A DNA stretch of 64,000 nt from Ectopseudomonas mendocina (GTDB lineage Bacteria; Pseudomonadota; Gammaproteobacteria; Pseudomonadales; Pseudomonadaceae), in the NCBI RefSeq assembly GCF_008041835.1, contig NZ_VRYE01000053.1, positions 28,364 through 92,363 of the forward strand, in the 5' to 3' direction. This document shows positions 8,787-15,972 of the stretch, piece after piece; within the stretch, counting starts at the first letter, position 1, and every line of letters begins with the position of its first letter. A model generated the notes under the pieces. It made no database searches, was not told the DNA's origin, and saw only the letters and a list, made by a program, of their open reading frames with translations. The position numbers and the translations under genes were made by a program.

Positions 8787-9146
8787 ATGAGCAATACCAA
8801 CGAAGTCGTTAATCTGACCAAGTTTAAAACTACCCGTGAACTCGAAGCCTTCGGGGTTCGTGATCTTACAAGTTGGAAGGAATTTCAGGAGATTCGTAGT
8901 CTCCTTTTCTTCCCGGTGTTGCCGACCAAGGAAAGTGTTGCAAAGCGCGTTGAGCGTCTTGCCGAAATTGCCCTTGCTGAAGCAAAGAAATCTGGCACAA
9001 CTACCGTTCTGGTCAGTTGCCCGCCATGGATGATGCATTCGCTGTGTGCCGAGCTGGTTTATCACGGGCTCACACCAGTCGTAAGCTTCACCAAAAAAAC
9101 CAGTGAAGACAGCCTGTCTGTGATTGATCTGGTAGTTGCTGCGTAA
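8787..9146 (+). CDS. Hypothetical protein, first gene of the leader-controlled block
   Basis: Unrecognised 119-residue soluble protein. A charged helical N-terminal half is followed by a segment with alternating hydrophobic strands (TTTVLVSCPPWMMHSLCAELVYHGLTPVVSFTKK), which resembles a small alpha/beta (Rossmann-like) unit, though no ligand motif is present. The ATG at 8787 has GGAG eight bases upstream, and this SD lies in the second hairpin of the leader. It is the first of a run of about ten rightward genes, most of them preceded by the same leader type, so it is probably co-regulated with the AAA+/VWA genes downstream. Confidence 0.65.
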   Translation: MSNTNEVVNLTKFKTTRELEAFGVRDLTSWKEFQEIRSLLFFPVLPTKESVAKRVERLAEIALAEAKKSGTTTVLVSCPPWMMHSLCAELVYHGLTPVVSFTKKTSEDSLSVIDLVVAA

Positions 9147-9166
9147 AACCCGCACAAAATAAACCG

Positions 9167-9235
9167 CCCACTGGGGGAGTCTTCCCCTATGGGGATTCTC
9201 CTTTTCTTGGGCAACTGCTTTCGAGAACGGAGAAT
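9167..9235 (+). promoter_or_regulatory. SD-occluding two-hairpin leader, copy 2
   Basis: Hairpin 1: CCCA..GGGGA with TCCCC..TGGG (9167-9193). Hairpin 2: ATTCTCC (9195-9201) pairs perfectly with GGAGAAT (9229-9235), which contains the SD. Alternative: GGGGAGTC (9174-9181) pairs with GATTCTCC (9194-9201) over 8 bp including two G-U pairs. Confidence 0.8.
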
Positions 9236-9240
9236 TTAAA

Positions 9241-10209
9241 ATGCAATTCAATGCACAAGTTGAGATGAAAGAGTTCGGCTTCAATACCAACGCGAAAGCA
9301 CCTGGTTTTGCAGAAGGACACCAGTGGATGCATCACGTCGCGCCGAAGAAGAAGTATTTCTTCCGCGAGATGCTGGTCAAGCCGTTCATGAGCTGGCTCT
9401 ACGCTCCGTTTGGGGATAGCTGCATGCTCCTCGGCCCAACTGGATCGGGTAAGTCTTCGCTCGTAGAGCAAGTCACTGCCCATCTTAATTGGCCCTGCAT
9501 CACCGTTTCGGCACACAGCCGGATGGAAATGCCGGAGCTTACTGGTTACAACCTGCCTGTCACCGATCCGGTGAGTGGCGACCTGAACACGAAGTTTGTG
9601 GATGGGCCGCTGACCCAAGCAATGCGCAATGGGTTTGTGTTCGTGCTCGATGAGTACGACACGCTTGATCCGGCAGTAACTGTAGGTCTGCACGCTGTCA
9701 TGGAGGGGAGACCCTTAGTGATTGCGGAAAACAATGGTGAGGTTGTGAAGCCTCATGCCAACTTCCGGTTTGTCGCTTGCGGCAATACGGCGGGACAGGG
9801 CGATGCATCGGGAGTACATGCTGGCACCATGCAGCAGAACCTGGCATCGCTGGATCGCTTCCGTGTGTTTGAGGTTCCATACCTCGAGGCTGATAACGAA
9901 GTAGCAACTTTGATATCTGCTTTGCCAATGCTTCCGGAAGAGATGGCGAAAAACATGGTGAAGGTTGCGAACTCCATTCGTAATCAACATCAAGGGTTAG
10001 GTGGTAATTACCTAAGCGTCACGATGTCCACTCGGACATTGCTTCGTTGGGGGCGTATCTCTTGTGGATACACTCATCAGGGCGCAGCTAATCCGCTTCA
10101 GCTTTCGCTGGATGAATCACTGCTCAATCGCTGCGATTTAGTTCAGAAAACAGCAATTCGTAAGATCGCCCAGAGTGTCTTTGGTGGCGATTGGAAAGTT
10201 GCTGTGTAA
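9241..10209 (+). CDS. MoxR/CobS-type AAA+ ATPase
   Basis: AAA+ ATPase of the MoxR/CbbQ/CobS group, 322 residues. Walker A GPTGSGKSSL (Lys71), Walker B VFVLDEYDTLDP with an ExD variant, sensor 1 FRFVACGNTAG, and the Ser-rich FxxCGN pattern of CobS-like proteins are visible. Such ATPases remodel partner proteins together with a VWA/MIDAS protein; here the CobT-like VWA gene lies two genes downstream (11566). No CobN-like chelatase is present, so cobalamin synthesis is not suggested. SD GGAGAA (9229-9234) is six bases from the ATG and is masked in the leader. Known relatives occur on large phages and megaplasmids with unclear roles. Confidence 0.85.
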   Translation: MQFNAQVEMKEFGFNTNAKAPGFAEGHQWMHHVAPKKKYFFREMLVKPFMSWLYAPFGDSCMLLGPTGSGKSSLVEQVTAHLNWPCITVSAHSRMEMPELTGYNLPVTDPVSGDLNTKFVDGPLTQAMRNGFVFVLDEYDTLDPAVTVGLHAVMEGRPLVIAENNGEVVKPHANFRFVACGNTAGQGDASGVHAGTMQQNLASLDRFRVFEVPYLEADNEVATLISALPMLPEEMAKNMVKVANSIRNQHQGLGGNYLSVTMSTRTLLRWGRISCGYTHQGAANPLQLSLDESLLNRCDLVQKTAIRKIAQSVFGGDWKVAV

Positions 10210-10213
10210 AAAA

Positions 10214-10280
10214 CCCTAAGGGGGAATCTCCCCCCACGGGTGCGATTCCCCCTTTTTCATGCATGTGAGAAAGGAGAATC
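10214..10280 (+). promoter_or_regulatory. SD-occluding two-hairpin leader, copy 3
   Basis: Hairpin 1: CCC..GGGGG with CCCCC..GGG (10214-10240). Hairpin 2: GATTC (10244-10248) with GAATC (10276-10280) plus CC/GG. Alternative: GGGGGAATC (10220-10228) pairs with GATTCCCCC (10244-10252), a perfect 9-bp match. Confidence 0.8.
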
Positions 10281-10285
10281 GTAAA

Positions 10286-11485
10286 ATGTCCATTCAACAG
10301 AATGAAATTAAAATCCTAGACCAACTACTGCTGGTCGATCTTTCCGGTATCCATCTGTGGACTGCTCGGAAAAAGCTTAAACCTGAAATGCTGGAGGGGA
10401 AGATTCCTCCTGCTATTTTGGCTTCACTCGGCTCGATGCGTGTAATCGACCCGGAGAAGCTGAAACCGTTTGAGAAGATCAAACGGCAGGCTACAAAGGT
10501 GGTGGAAGAGTGCGGTGTGCGATTTCTGGGTGGCTATGCAGTTTCCCAGGACAAGATTCAGGAGGTTGTTGACCGACTGGAAGCGCTCAAATCGCAATTC
10601 TACGACTTGAAAAACAACTTTCTCCCTAACTACGAACGCTGGATCACTGAGTGGATCGACAAGGGCTGGGAGAAGCAAGAATGGCGTGATGCTATCCGCA
10701 CCTCGGTGACACCGAAGGCGCAGGTAGATGCTGGGATGCACTTTGGGTACGCGGCATGCCGTGTTTCCCCAGATGGCGACAAACACCTCTCTAACACGCT
10801 GGGTACGCAGGTCCGTGGTTTGTCAGATCAGCTGTACGCTGAGACGGCAGATACAGCCGAGCGCTTGCTTGAAACAGGCTTGGCCACTCGTGGCCATGTC
10901 ACACAAACGACGCTGAACACTGTTCGGAAAATCAACGCCAAGCTTCGCGGCCTGATGTTCCTGTCCAGTGAGGTCAAAGCCCTAACCGAACACATTGAGG
11001 AAGTCCTTGCGGCTCTCCCCAAGTCCGGGGTGGTTAATGGCTCTCAGTACAACAGCGTTGTAGCCCTTGTGTCGGCCCTCTCTGATGAGGACTCGATCAA
11101 GCGGCTGATCAAAAACCTGAACATTGCCAACGGTCATGAAGATGCATCGATGGCCTTCGTTCCAGCATTGCCTTCAGTTGAAACCGCGGCCCCGGCCAGT
11201 GTTGAAACAGAGGCTCCTACAGCAGTTGAGATCGAGGCTACGGCCGAGACTGTCGCTGCTGTTGCTGTACCTGCTGCTGAAGTACCCGTGGATGCCGTAA
11301 CGATGGGCGAGGAAGAGCTGAGCGCAAGCGTAGCTACTCTGAGTTGTCACGACAGCATCAACGAAGTACCAGCAACACCCGAGGTTGTTGAACCAGCTGA
11401 ATCCGTTCCAGTGGAACAGGCTGAAGAACCCCTCGTAATCAATCCGTCCGAACCCGATATGCCTTTCGGCACCTTCTGGTTCTGA
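10286..11485 (+). CDS. Unknown protein between AAA+ and VWA genes, C-terminal FGTFWF tail
   Basis: Unrecognised 399-residue protein encoded between the MoxR-type ATPase and the VWA protein. Residues 1-280 are mixed helical with many charged residues (LDQLLLVDLSGIHLWTARKK; FLPNYERWITEWIDKGWEKQ), which suggests a folded domain. Residues 290-385 form a low-complexity Ala/Val/Glu/Pro linker. The last residues are EPDMPFGTFWF, and the same FGTFWF end occurs on the YqaJ-type exonuclease at 27487-28530. Start at the ATG at 10286, six bases after GGAGAA; an earlier ATG lies inside the leader. Its place suggests a role as partner or substrate adaptor for the ATPase/VWA pair; this is inference. Confidence 0.65.
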   Translation: MSIQQNEIKILDQLLLVDLSGIHLWTARKKLKPEMLEGKIPPAILASLGSMRVIDPEKLKPFEKIKRQATKVVEECGVRFLGGYAVSQDKIQEVVDRLEALKSQFYDLKNNFLPNYERWITEWIDKGWEKQEWRDAIRTSVTPKAQVDAGMHFGYAACRVSPDGDKHLSNTLGTQVRGLSDQLYAETADTAERLLETGLATRGHVTQTTLNTVRKINAKLRGLMFLSSEVKALTEHIEEVLAALPKSGVVNGSQYNSVVALVSALSDEDSIKRLIKNLNIANGHEDASMAFVPALPSVETAAPASVETEAPTAVEIEATAETVAAVAVPAAEVPVDAVTMGEEELSASVATLSCHDSINEVPATPEVVEPAESVPVEQAEEPLVINPSEPDMPFGTFWF

Positions 11486-11496
11486 CATCACAAACA

Positions 11497-11560
11497 AACC
11501 CCGCGTGGGAGTAACCCTCCTCGCGGGGTTATTCCTTTTCGCGGTGGCGAGAAAGGAGAT
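11497..11560 (+). promoter_or_regulatory. SD-occluding two-hairpin leader, copy 4 (strong alternative pairing)
   Basis: Hairpin 1: CCCCGCG (11499-11505) with CGCGGGG (11522-11528) plus an inner GGGAG stem. Hairpin 2: ATT-CCTTT (11531-11538) with AAAGG-A-GAT (11552-11560), covering the SD. Alternative: GGAGTAACC (11508-11516) pairs with GGTTATTCC (11527-11535) over all 9 positions, using sequences different from other copies. Confidence 0.75.
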
Positions 11561-11565
11561 GAACG

Positions 11566-13380
11566 ATGAGCAATCAGTCCCTAGTCGGCACTCTGCCGAT
11601 CTACGCACAGCACCTTGCCGAGCTAACTGGCGTCAAAGTGCATGTTGAGGGTATCCAGGCTAAGACAGATGGAAAAAACGTATTTGTCCCCTTCACCGAG
11701 GACGATCTGCCGCTGTCCTTCGGGTACATCGCACATGAATGCTCCCATGTCCGCAACACAGACATGGGCTGCTTTCGCGACTCAAGCCCGACACCCTTCC
11801 GCAAGAACCTGCTGAACATTCTTGAGGACATCCGCATTGAACGATTGAGCATGGATCAGTACCCAGGTACTGAGTCGGACATTCGCTACCTGAACCGCAA
11901 GGTTCTGCTTGAGCCGTTTCGGCCTGAGCAGGTGGATGACTGCCCGGCGCTTCATGTGATTCACAACGGAATTCTCTACGGTGGTTACTGGCTACTCCAG
12001 GAACCGCAGCTTGAGGTTCCAGCAAAAGCCTACCTGGCCCGTATGGAGACCCTTCTTGGGGCTGACCTTACGGATCAGATCCTGACCCTGGTGAAGAACA
12101 CCCTGGCGTGCGAGAGCACAACAGATGTTCTCGCTCTGGTGGACGCGATTATCGACCTGCTGCCTTCGCAAGAGGATGAGCAGGAAGATGAGCAACCGCA
12201 GCCCGAGCAAGGCTCGGAGGGTGCTCCTCAGGACTCGCAAGAGTCGGGTGGAGGCGATCAGCAGCAGGAGCAGAAGCAAGACGGTGGTGCGGGGTCAGGT
12301 GATGAAGGCAAAGAAGATGGGCAACCTGAATCCAAGCAGGAAGCATCTGATGGAGGCCAGTCCGGCTCCGACCCGCAAGAGCAATCCCAACCAAGTAGCG
12401 GCAGCAATGCCGGCGACGATGGACAAGAAACCTCGCAGTCCAGCAATGGCAGCGGCAAACCTTCCCCAGAAGCCAGCAACCTGCGCGAGCAGGCCAAGGA
12501 TGCAACCGAAGCCGACCTGAAAGGGTTGATCTCGGAAGTAGGTGATAAGGCGGGCGAGTTGCTAGGCCGTAAGGCAGTGCGCGATGGTAATCCGCTCCGA
12601 CCATTCTCTCTGGATGGGAGGGGGAGGAACCGATCCGATCAAGCGAGCGTCCGCCGTGTGCAATTGGGCATCGAGCAATCGGCCGGTCTGCGACAGTGCC
12701 TTAATGGGCTGTTACAGGCGCAGGTTGATTGCCGTGTTCGGCTGAAGCGGCAGGGCAAGCGGATCGACACTGGCCGTATCGCCATGATGAAGGGCGGCGA
12801 AACGAGGGTGTTTAGAAGTAAGTCTCGAGCAGAGCGTCAGTCTGCATCGATCCAGATTCTTCTCGACAAGTCGGGGAGTATGAAATCTGCGATGGATCAG
12901 GCCGAAGCCGCAGTCTATGCGGTTCTAAGCGCGCTGGAGGGACTTCCGCTGGTGACAACCGGCGCGATGTCGTTTCCCAACAAGGCGAACGATGGCGTTG
13001 AGCGCTGCGCACTGATCAAGAGCCCGAAAGAGCGACTGATCAGGGCGGTAAGCGAAGGTGGCTTTGGTGCGATGTCGGAGGGCGGTACGCCTCTTGCGCA
13101 AGCACTGTGGCCGGCTGCTGTTGAAGTTCTTCGTGCGAAGGGCGAGAAGAAGATTCTTTTCGTCATAACGGATGGGGAACCGAACGCAGGTACTACTCAT
13201 GCAGCGAAAGAGTTTATTCAGCGGTGTGAGGTCAGCGGCATCGAAGTGATTGGACTTGGTTTCGGAAGTGCCAATGAGCACATCCTGAAAGCATTGTTCA
13301 GCCAATACCGTGCTGTTGGGGAGGTTGCGAATCTCAAGAACTCGCTCTTTGAGCTTGTTCGCGAAGCATTAGCCGCCTGA
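11566..13380 (+). CDS. CobT-like VWA/MIDAS protein
   Basis: Protein of 604 residues with CobT-like architecture. An N-terminal domain contains IAHECSHVRNTDMG, an HExxH-like zinc-site pattern (HECSH) at about residue 60. A long acidic Gln/Glu/Ser/Gly-rich linker spans about 195-310. A C-terminal VWA domain has the MIDAS motif ILLDKSGSM (Asp434, Ser436, Ser438) and later TDGEPNAGTTHA and GGTPLAQAL. CobT/ViaA-type proteins work with MoxR-family ATPases, and the partner ATPase is at 9241. The SD AAAGGAG is partly occluded by the leader. As cobN is absent, the pair more likely remodels an unknown target. The HECSH motif raises the possibility of a peptidase-like site. Confidence 0.85.
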   Translation: MSNQSLVGTLPIYAQHLAELTGVKVHVEGIQAKTDGKNVFVPFTEDDLPLSFGYIAHECSHVRNTDMGCFRDSSPTPFRKNLLNILEDIRIERLSMDQYPGTESDIRYLNRKVLLEPFRPEQVDDCPALHVIHNGILYGGYWLLQEPQLEVPAKAYLARMETLLGADLTDQILTLVKNTLACESTTDVLALVDAIIDLLPSQEDEQEDEQPQPEQGSEGAPQDSQESGGGDQQQEQKQDGGAGSGDEGKEDGQPESKQEASDGGQSGSDPQEQSQPSSGSNAGDDGQETSQSSNGSGKPSPEASNLREQAKDATEADLKGLISEVGDKAGELLGRKAVRDGNPLRPFSLDGRGRNRSDQASVRRVQLGIEQSAGLRQCLNGLLQAQVDCRVRLKRQGKRIDTGRIAMMKGGETRVFRSKSRAERQSASIQILLDKSGSMKSAMDQAEAAVYAVLSALEGLPLVTTGAMSFPNKANDGVERCALIKSPKERLIRAVSEGGFGAMSEGGTPLAQALWPAAVEVLRAKGEKKILFVITDGEPNAGTTHAAKEFIQRCEVSGIEVIGLGFGSANEHILKALFSQYRAVGEVANLKNSLFELVREALAA

Positions 13381-13395
13381 CAAATAACCATTCAA

Positions 13396-13446
13396 CCCAC
13401 TAGGGGCTTTCCCTAGTGGGAGGCCTCTGTCGGTTTGAGGAGGTCT
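13396..13446 (+). promoter_or_regulatory. SD-occluding two-hairpin leader, copy 5
   Basis: Hairpin 1: CCCACTAGGG with CCCTAGTGGG, a perfect 10-bp stem (13396-13420). Hairpin 2: AGGCCTC (13421-13427) with GAGGTCT (13440-13446), covering the SD. Alternative: AGGGGCTT (13402-13409) with AGGCCTCT (13421-13428), all 8 positions paired. The anti-SD differs from the usual TTCTCC and all partners change with it. Confidence 0.8.
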
Positions 13447-13449
13447 GAA

Positions 13450-13866
13450 ATGGAAAATACTGCGACTGCGTTGCCCTTGCTGGATCTGTTTGGGGAGCAA
13501 GTAATAATTCAGCGCCGCTCGTTTGAGCGGAGACCACGGAGAAAGGCAAGCCATGCGCGAGTCTTTCAACTTGGATTTCTCGACATTCTGGAAATGTCAG
13601 ACGCTGAGCTGGAAGCCCTGCGGGCACGAGACGAAATCACCGATGATTACGTTGAGTGGATGCGGGAGTACCTGCTGAAAATCACTCTGAGGCAGGTCAT
13701 TCATCCTCAGGTCAGTGAGCAGAATTGGCGCGAAGCAATGGACTGGGTACTTTCGGACGAAGTTCATCCGTTTAGCTTCCGAGTCTGTTGTGAAGCAATG
13801 ATGTGCGACTTCGAAGATGTTCGCGCTACCACATTGAAAATCGCAGCCAAAGAACTGTTTAAGTAA
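13450..13866 (+). CDS. Hypothetical protein
   Basis: Unrecognised 138-residue soluble protein. Basic patch RRSFERRPRRK near residues 22-32, then a helix-rich remainder with many acidic residues (EMSDAELEALRARDEITDDYVEWMREYL). No catalytic or binding motif is evident. The ATG at 13450 follows GAGGAGG by six to eight bases, and this SD is the target of the preceding leader hairpin. It lies 69 bp after the VWA gene, so it probably belongs to the same transcript. Confidence 0.6.
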   Translation: MENTATALPLLDLFGEQVIIQRRSFERRPRRKASHARVFQLGFLDILEMSDAELEALRARDEITDDYVEWMREYLLKITLRQVIHPQVSEQNWREAMDWVLSDEVHPFSFRVCCEAMMCDFEDVRATTLKIAAKELFK

Positions 13867-13872
13867 ATAGAA

Positions 13873-13935
13873 GCCCGATAGGGGGAAAGCCCCCTACGGG
13901 CTTTCTCCCTTTCTGCGTTTCGTAGAAATGGAGAA
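13873..13935 (+). promoter_or_regulatory. SD-occluding two-hairpin leader, copy 6
   Basis: Hairpin 1: GCCCG-a-TAGGGGG with CCCCCTA-CGGGC (13873-13901). Hairpin 2: TTCTCC (13903-13908) with GGAGAA (13930-13935), which is the SD. Alternative: GGGGAAAG (13882-13889) with CTTTCTCC (13901-13908), 8 bp. Confidence 0.8.
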
Positions 13936-13939
13936 TCAG

Positions 13940-14326
13940 ATGAATGCTTATAAGGATGCCCAGGCCGGCGAAGCCAGGATGTTCGTTACTCGTAACGATC
14001 AGGTGGTCAAGCTAGTTGAAAGGCTGCTGAAGCGCGCTGCCGGCGTTCTCGTCGAGAAGGTTTGCCGCAAGGCTATGACGGAAGGCGAGCTTCAGGTTGT
14101 AAAGCAGGCGGTTGAGCGTGGCGAGCTGTACAAAGTTTTCAGCCTTGTTCGCCCGGCTGCTGACCAGATGCGACGTGTGGACAGTACGAACATTTACTGG
14201 GACTGGATTGACGCCTTCGGGAGCTATTCGGACGCAGTTGGTTCTTGTTGGCCATACATGAGCCAAGAGCGTAGAGCGTACGCCCTGCTGCACGCTGAAG
14301 AGCTGGCCAACGCAATCTGCAAATAA
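13940..14326 (+). CDS. Hypothetical protein
   Basis: Unrecognised 128-residue protein, predominantly helical and charged, with Trp/Tyr-rich segments near the end (NIYWDWIDAFGSYSDAVGSCWPYMSQE). The start is the ATG at 13940, six bases after GGAGAA; an ATG at 13928 overlaps the SD itself and is rejected. It sits between two leaders in the AAA+/VWA block. No domain recognised. Confidence 0.6.
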   Translation: MNAYKDAQAGEARMFVTRNDQVVKLVERLLKRAAGVLVEKVCRKAMTEGELQVVKQAVERGELYKVFSLVRPAADQMRRVDSTNIYWDWIDAFGSYSDAVGSCWPYMSQERRAYALLHAEELANAICK

Positions 14327-14327
14327 C

Positions 14328-14370
14328 CCTACCGGGGAACCCCGGTGGGGTTCTCCATGAAAATGGAGAA
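14328..14370 (+). promoter_or_regulatory. SD-occluding two-hairpin leader, copy 7
   Basis: Hairpin 1: CCC..ACCGGG with CCCGGT..GGG around a GAAC loop (14328-14350). Hairpin 2: TTCTCC (14351-14356) with GGAGAA (14365-14370), only 8 nt apart. Alternative: GGGGAAC (14334-14340) with GTTCTCC (14350-14356), 7 bp. Confidence 0.8.
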
Positions 14371-14375
14371 GAAAG

Positions 14376-14978
14376 ATGCTCAAGTCCTCAGTTGTTTCGT
14401 ACCCGGATCGTGGTCAATGGGGCAATTCCAGCTACAGAGGAAATTGCACCGGCCACATCATCAAGGACTTCTTCGAGTCCTTCATGAAGCGCAAAGATGG
14501 GTTGGTGGTAGATCCAAGCATCGGCGGCGGTACCAGCGTCGATGTGGCTCACGAGATGGGTCTGCGCTTTATAGGGACTGATCTTCACCAAGGCTTCAAT
14601 CTACTAAGAGACGATCTTGCGTCGTTTCTTGGTGAGGAAGCTCACGTTGCCTGGTGGCACCCGCCCTACGCGGGGATGCTCCAGTACAGCGGCGTGGAGT
14701 GGGGCGAGGCAGATAGGTGGGACATGTCCCGCATGAATCTCCAGGACTTCACCGAGGCTCTGGAGCTTGCAGTGATGAACATCCACGACGCAGTTGAACG
14801 CGGCGGCGTGTATGGGATCTTGATGGGCAACATGCGAAAGGCTGGCGAGTATTACAACCTCAGCTCTCTCGTGGAACGGGTTGCGCCCGGCAAGCTAATC
14901 GACGAAGTGATCAAGGTGCAACAACTGCGTCAGCGACTCGCGGACGTACAAAGGCAACCTGATCCGAATCGCGCATGA
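14376..14978 (+). CDS. Small DNA-methyltransferase-like protein
   Basis: Protein of 200 residues with the core motifs of an S-adenosylmethionine-dependent DNA methyltransferase: DPSIGGGTSVDVAHEMGLRF as the SAM-binding motif I (usually DPFxGxGT), FIGTDLHQG as the acidic loop, and WWHPPYAGM as motif IV (catalytic [DNS]PP[YFW] family; here His replaces the usual Asp/Asn). It is smaller than typical modification enzymes and no target-recognition domain is evident, so specificity and activity are uncertain. It sits in the leader-controlled block, with an SD in GGAGAA at 14365. No restriction endonuclease gene is adjacent, so it is better viewed as an orphan methylase-like protein. Confidence 0.7.
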   Translation: MLKSSVVSYPDRGQWGNSSYRGNCTGHIIKDFFESFMKRKDGLVVDPSIGGGTSVDVAHEMGLRFIGTDLHQGFNLLRDDLASFLGEEAHVAWWHPPYAGMLQYSGVEWGEADRWDMSRMNLQDFTEALELAVMNIHDAVERGGVYGILMGNMRKAGEYYNLSSLVERVAPGKLIDEVIKVQQLRQRLADVQRQPDPNRA

Positions 14979-15030
14979 AAAGCTATTGGTGTTTCGCAAG
15001 TTACAGGCTTCCCTGTTCCTTTTGGGGACA

Positions 15031-15255
15031 ATGGAGCGCCGCGCTGAAGCCATGACAGGTATCACCTGGAGGGCAGCCGTGCGGCGAGTGCTTCAAGGTG
15101 GCAAGACCCTTCATCTGAAGGAGATCAATGCCGCTATAGAGCCATACGCCAAGACTCGCAGTAATAACCACTGGGCCGCCAAGGTTCGCCAGGTTCTACA
15201 GGACGAGAAGTATTTCGTTCGTATAGAGCCGGGCGTGTACCAGCTGGCAGCTTAA
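15031..15255 (+). CDS. HARE-HTH-like small winged-helix protein
   Basis: Protein of 74 residues: TWRAAVRRVLQGGKTLHLKEINAAIEPYAK, then YFVRIEPGVYQL. This matches the layout of HARE-HTH winged-helix domains, in which a helical start is followed by a beta-wing ending in ..RxxPGxYxL. The start is placed at the ATG at 15031 with GGGGA upstream; a longer version from 14986 would need a weak alternative start. It lies just after the methyltransferase-like gene without a leader of its own and is likely coupled to it. HARE-HTH proteins are linked to DNA-modification sensing in other systems, which fits the neighbour, but this is inference. Confidence 0.55.
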   Translation: MERRAEAMTGITWRAAVRRVLQGGKTLHLKEINAAIEPYAKTRSNNHWAAKVRQVLQDEKYFVRIEPGVYQLAA

Positions 15256-15258
15256 AAA

Positions 15259-15317
15259 AACCGGTCAGGGGTAGCCCTGTTCGGGCCATCGCCTACCAGA
15301 AATACTGAAGGGAGGTG
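15259..15317 (+). promoter_or_regulatory. SD-region leader, copy 8 (weaker)
   Basis: Hairpin 1: CAGGG with CCCTG and outer CC/GG pairs (about 15261-15285). TACC (15294-15297) can pair with GGTG (15314-15317) at the SD. Alternative: GGTAG (15270-15274) with CTACC (15293-15297). Less regular than other copies. Confidence 0.5.
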
Positions 15318-15322
15318 GAAAG

Positions 15323-15571
15323 ATGCACCGTTTTGTTGAGGAAAAGATGGCAAAGGTCGCGCCTGTTCCATGCGACTTCATGCTTGGAGACACCGTTACG
15401 GTGACAAATGCTTACGGAATCGAAATCAAGGGGAAGAAGATCCTTGGATTCGTCCGGGAGATTGACCCTGAATTTCGCCCTGAGGCATTTGTTTTTCTGG
15501 ATTGGGATTGCTACTGGTTCCCGGTTTCACCAGAAAAATTGAAGTTCGAAAGCAGAGATTCAGCACTCTAA
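15323..15571 (+). CDS. Hypothetical protein
   Basis: Unrecognised 82-residue protein with a strong SD (GGGAGGTGG) before its ATG. The sequence alternates beta-type segments (DTVTVTNAYGIEIKGKKILGFV; AFVFLDWDCYWFPVSPEKL), suggesting a small beta-barrel/SH3-like fold, with basic residues that could bind nucleic acid. No family recognised. Part of the leader-controlled block. Confidence 0.6.
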   Translation: MHRFVEEKMAKVAPVPCDFMLGDTVTVTNAYGIEIKGKKILGFVREIDPEFRPEAFVFLDWDCYWFPVSPEKLKFESRDSAL

Positions 15572-15581
15572 AAAAACACAA

Positions 15582-15633
15582 CCCAAGGGGGAGAAATCCC
15601 CCACGGGGCTTCTCCCTGCACGGTATGGAGAAG
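15582..15633 (+). promoter_or_regulatory. SD-occluding two-hairpin leader, copy 9
   Basis: Hairpin 1: CCC..GGGGG with CCCCC..GGG (15582-15607). Hairpin 2: CTTCTCC (15609-15615) pairs perfectly with GGAGAAG (15627-15633), the SD. Alternative: GGAGAA (15590-15595) with TTCTCC (15610-15615). Confidence 0.8.
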
Positions 15634-15636
15634 TCG

Positions 15637-15882
15637 ATGAACGCGATCCTCGAAGCTGCTCGTTTGCAAGGCCAGGCCTCGATAAGTCGTAAGGCTTGGG
15701 TGACCAAAGGCAGCACAAAGGTTCACCTCTGGGAGCTGTCCTCAGGAGGAGTCATCCTCCTGAAGCACTCGCGGGGGGAAGGGTTCTGCCAGCCGATAAA
15801 GCTGGAGGAGCCAATGGAGATGGTTGTTGACCGTTTCCGGAATAAATGCGGCCACAAGGTGTTTTCACCTAATAGGCTATGA
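15637..15882 (+). CDS. Hypothetical protein
   Basis: Unrecognised 81-residue protein, basic (many Lys/Arg), probably a small alpha/beta fold: MNAILEAARLQGQASISRK, then a strand-rich middle (STKVHLWELSSGGVILLKHS). Start at 15637, six bases after GGAGAAG in the leader; longer in-frame versions would read through the leader. It is the last gene of the first leader block and is followed by a strong terminator. Confidence 0.6.
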   Translation: MNAILEAARLQGQASISRKAWVTKGSTKVHLWELSSGGVILLKHSRGEGFCQPIKLEEPMEMVVDRFRNKCGHKVFSPNRL

Positions 15883-15887
15883 GTGTG

Positions 15888-15918
15888 AAAGGGTGGCCTT
15901 CGGGTCACCCTTTTTTTT
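15888..15918 (+). terminator. Rho-independent terminator
   Basis: AAAGGGTG pairs with CACCCTTT, followed by a run of eight T. It ends the 8.7-15.9 kb block. Confidence 0.85.
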
Positions 15919-15972
15919 GGTTCGCCATCTTGTTAAAGGGCATCGGTTTGGTATCATCGCAGGCATAGAGCG

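Noticed and set aside
11497..11530. Leader hairpins as simple rho-independent terminators
   Set aside because: No consistent T-run follows; instead a conserved anti-SD segment follows hairpin 1.
13928..13939. Upstream ATG start for the 13940 gene
   Set aside because: It overlaps the SD GGAGAA itself and leaves no ribosome-binding site of its own.
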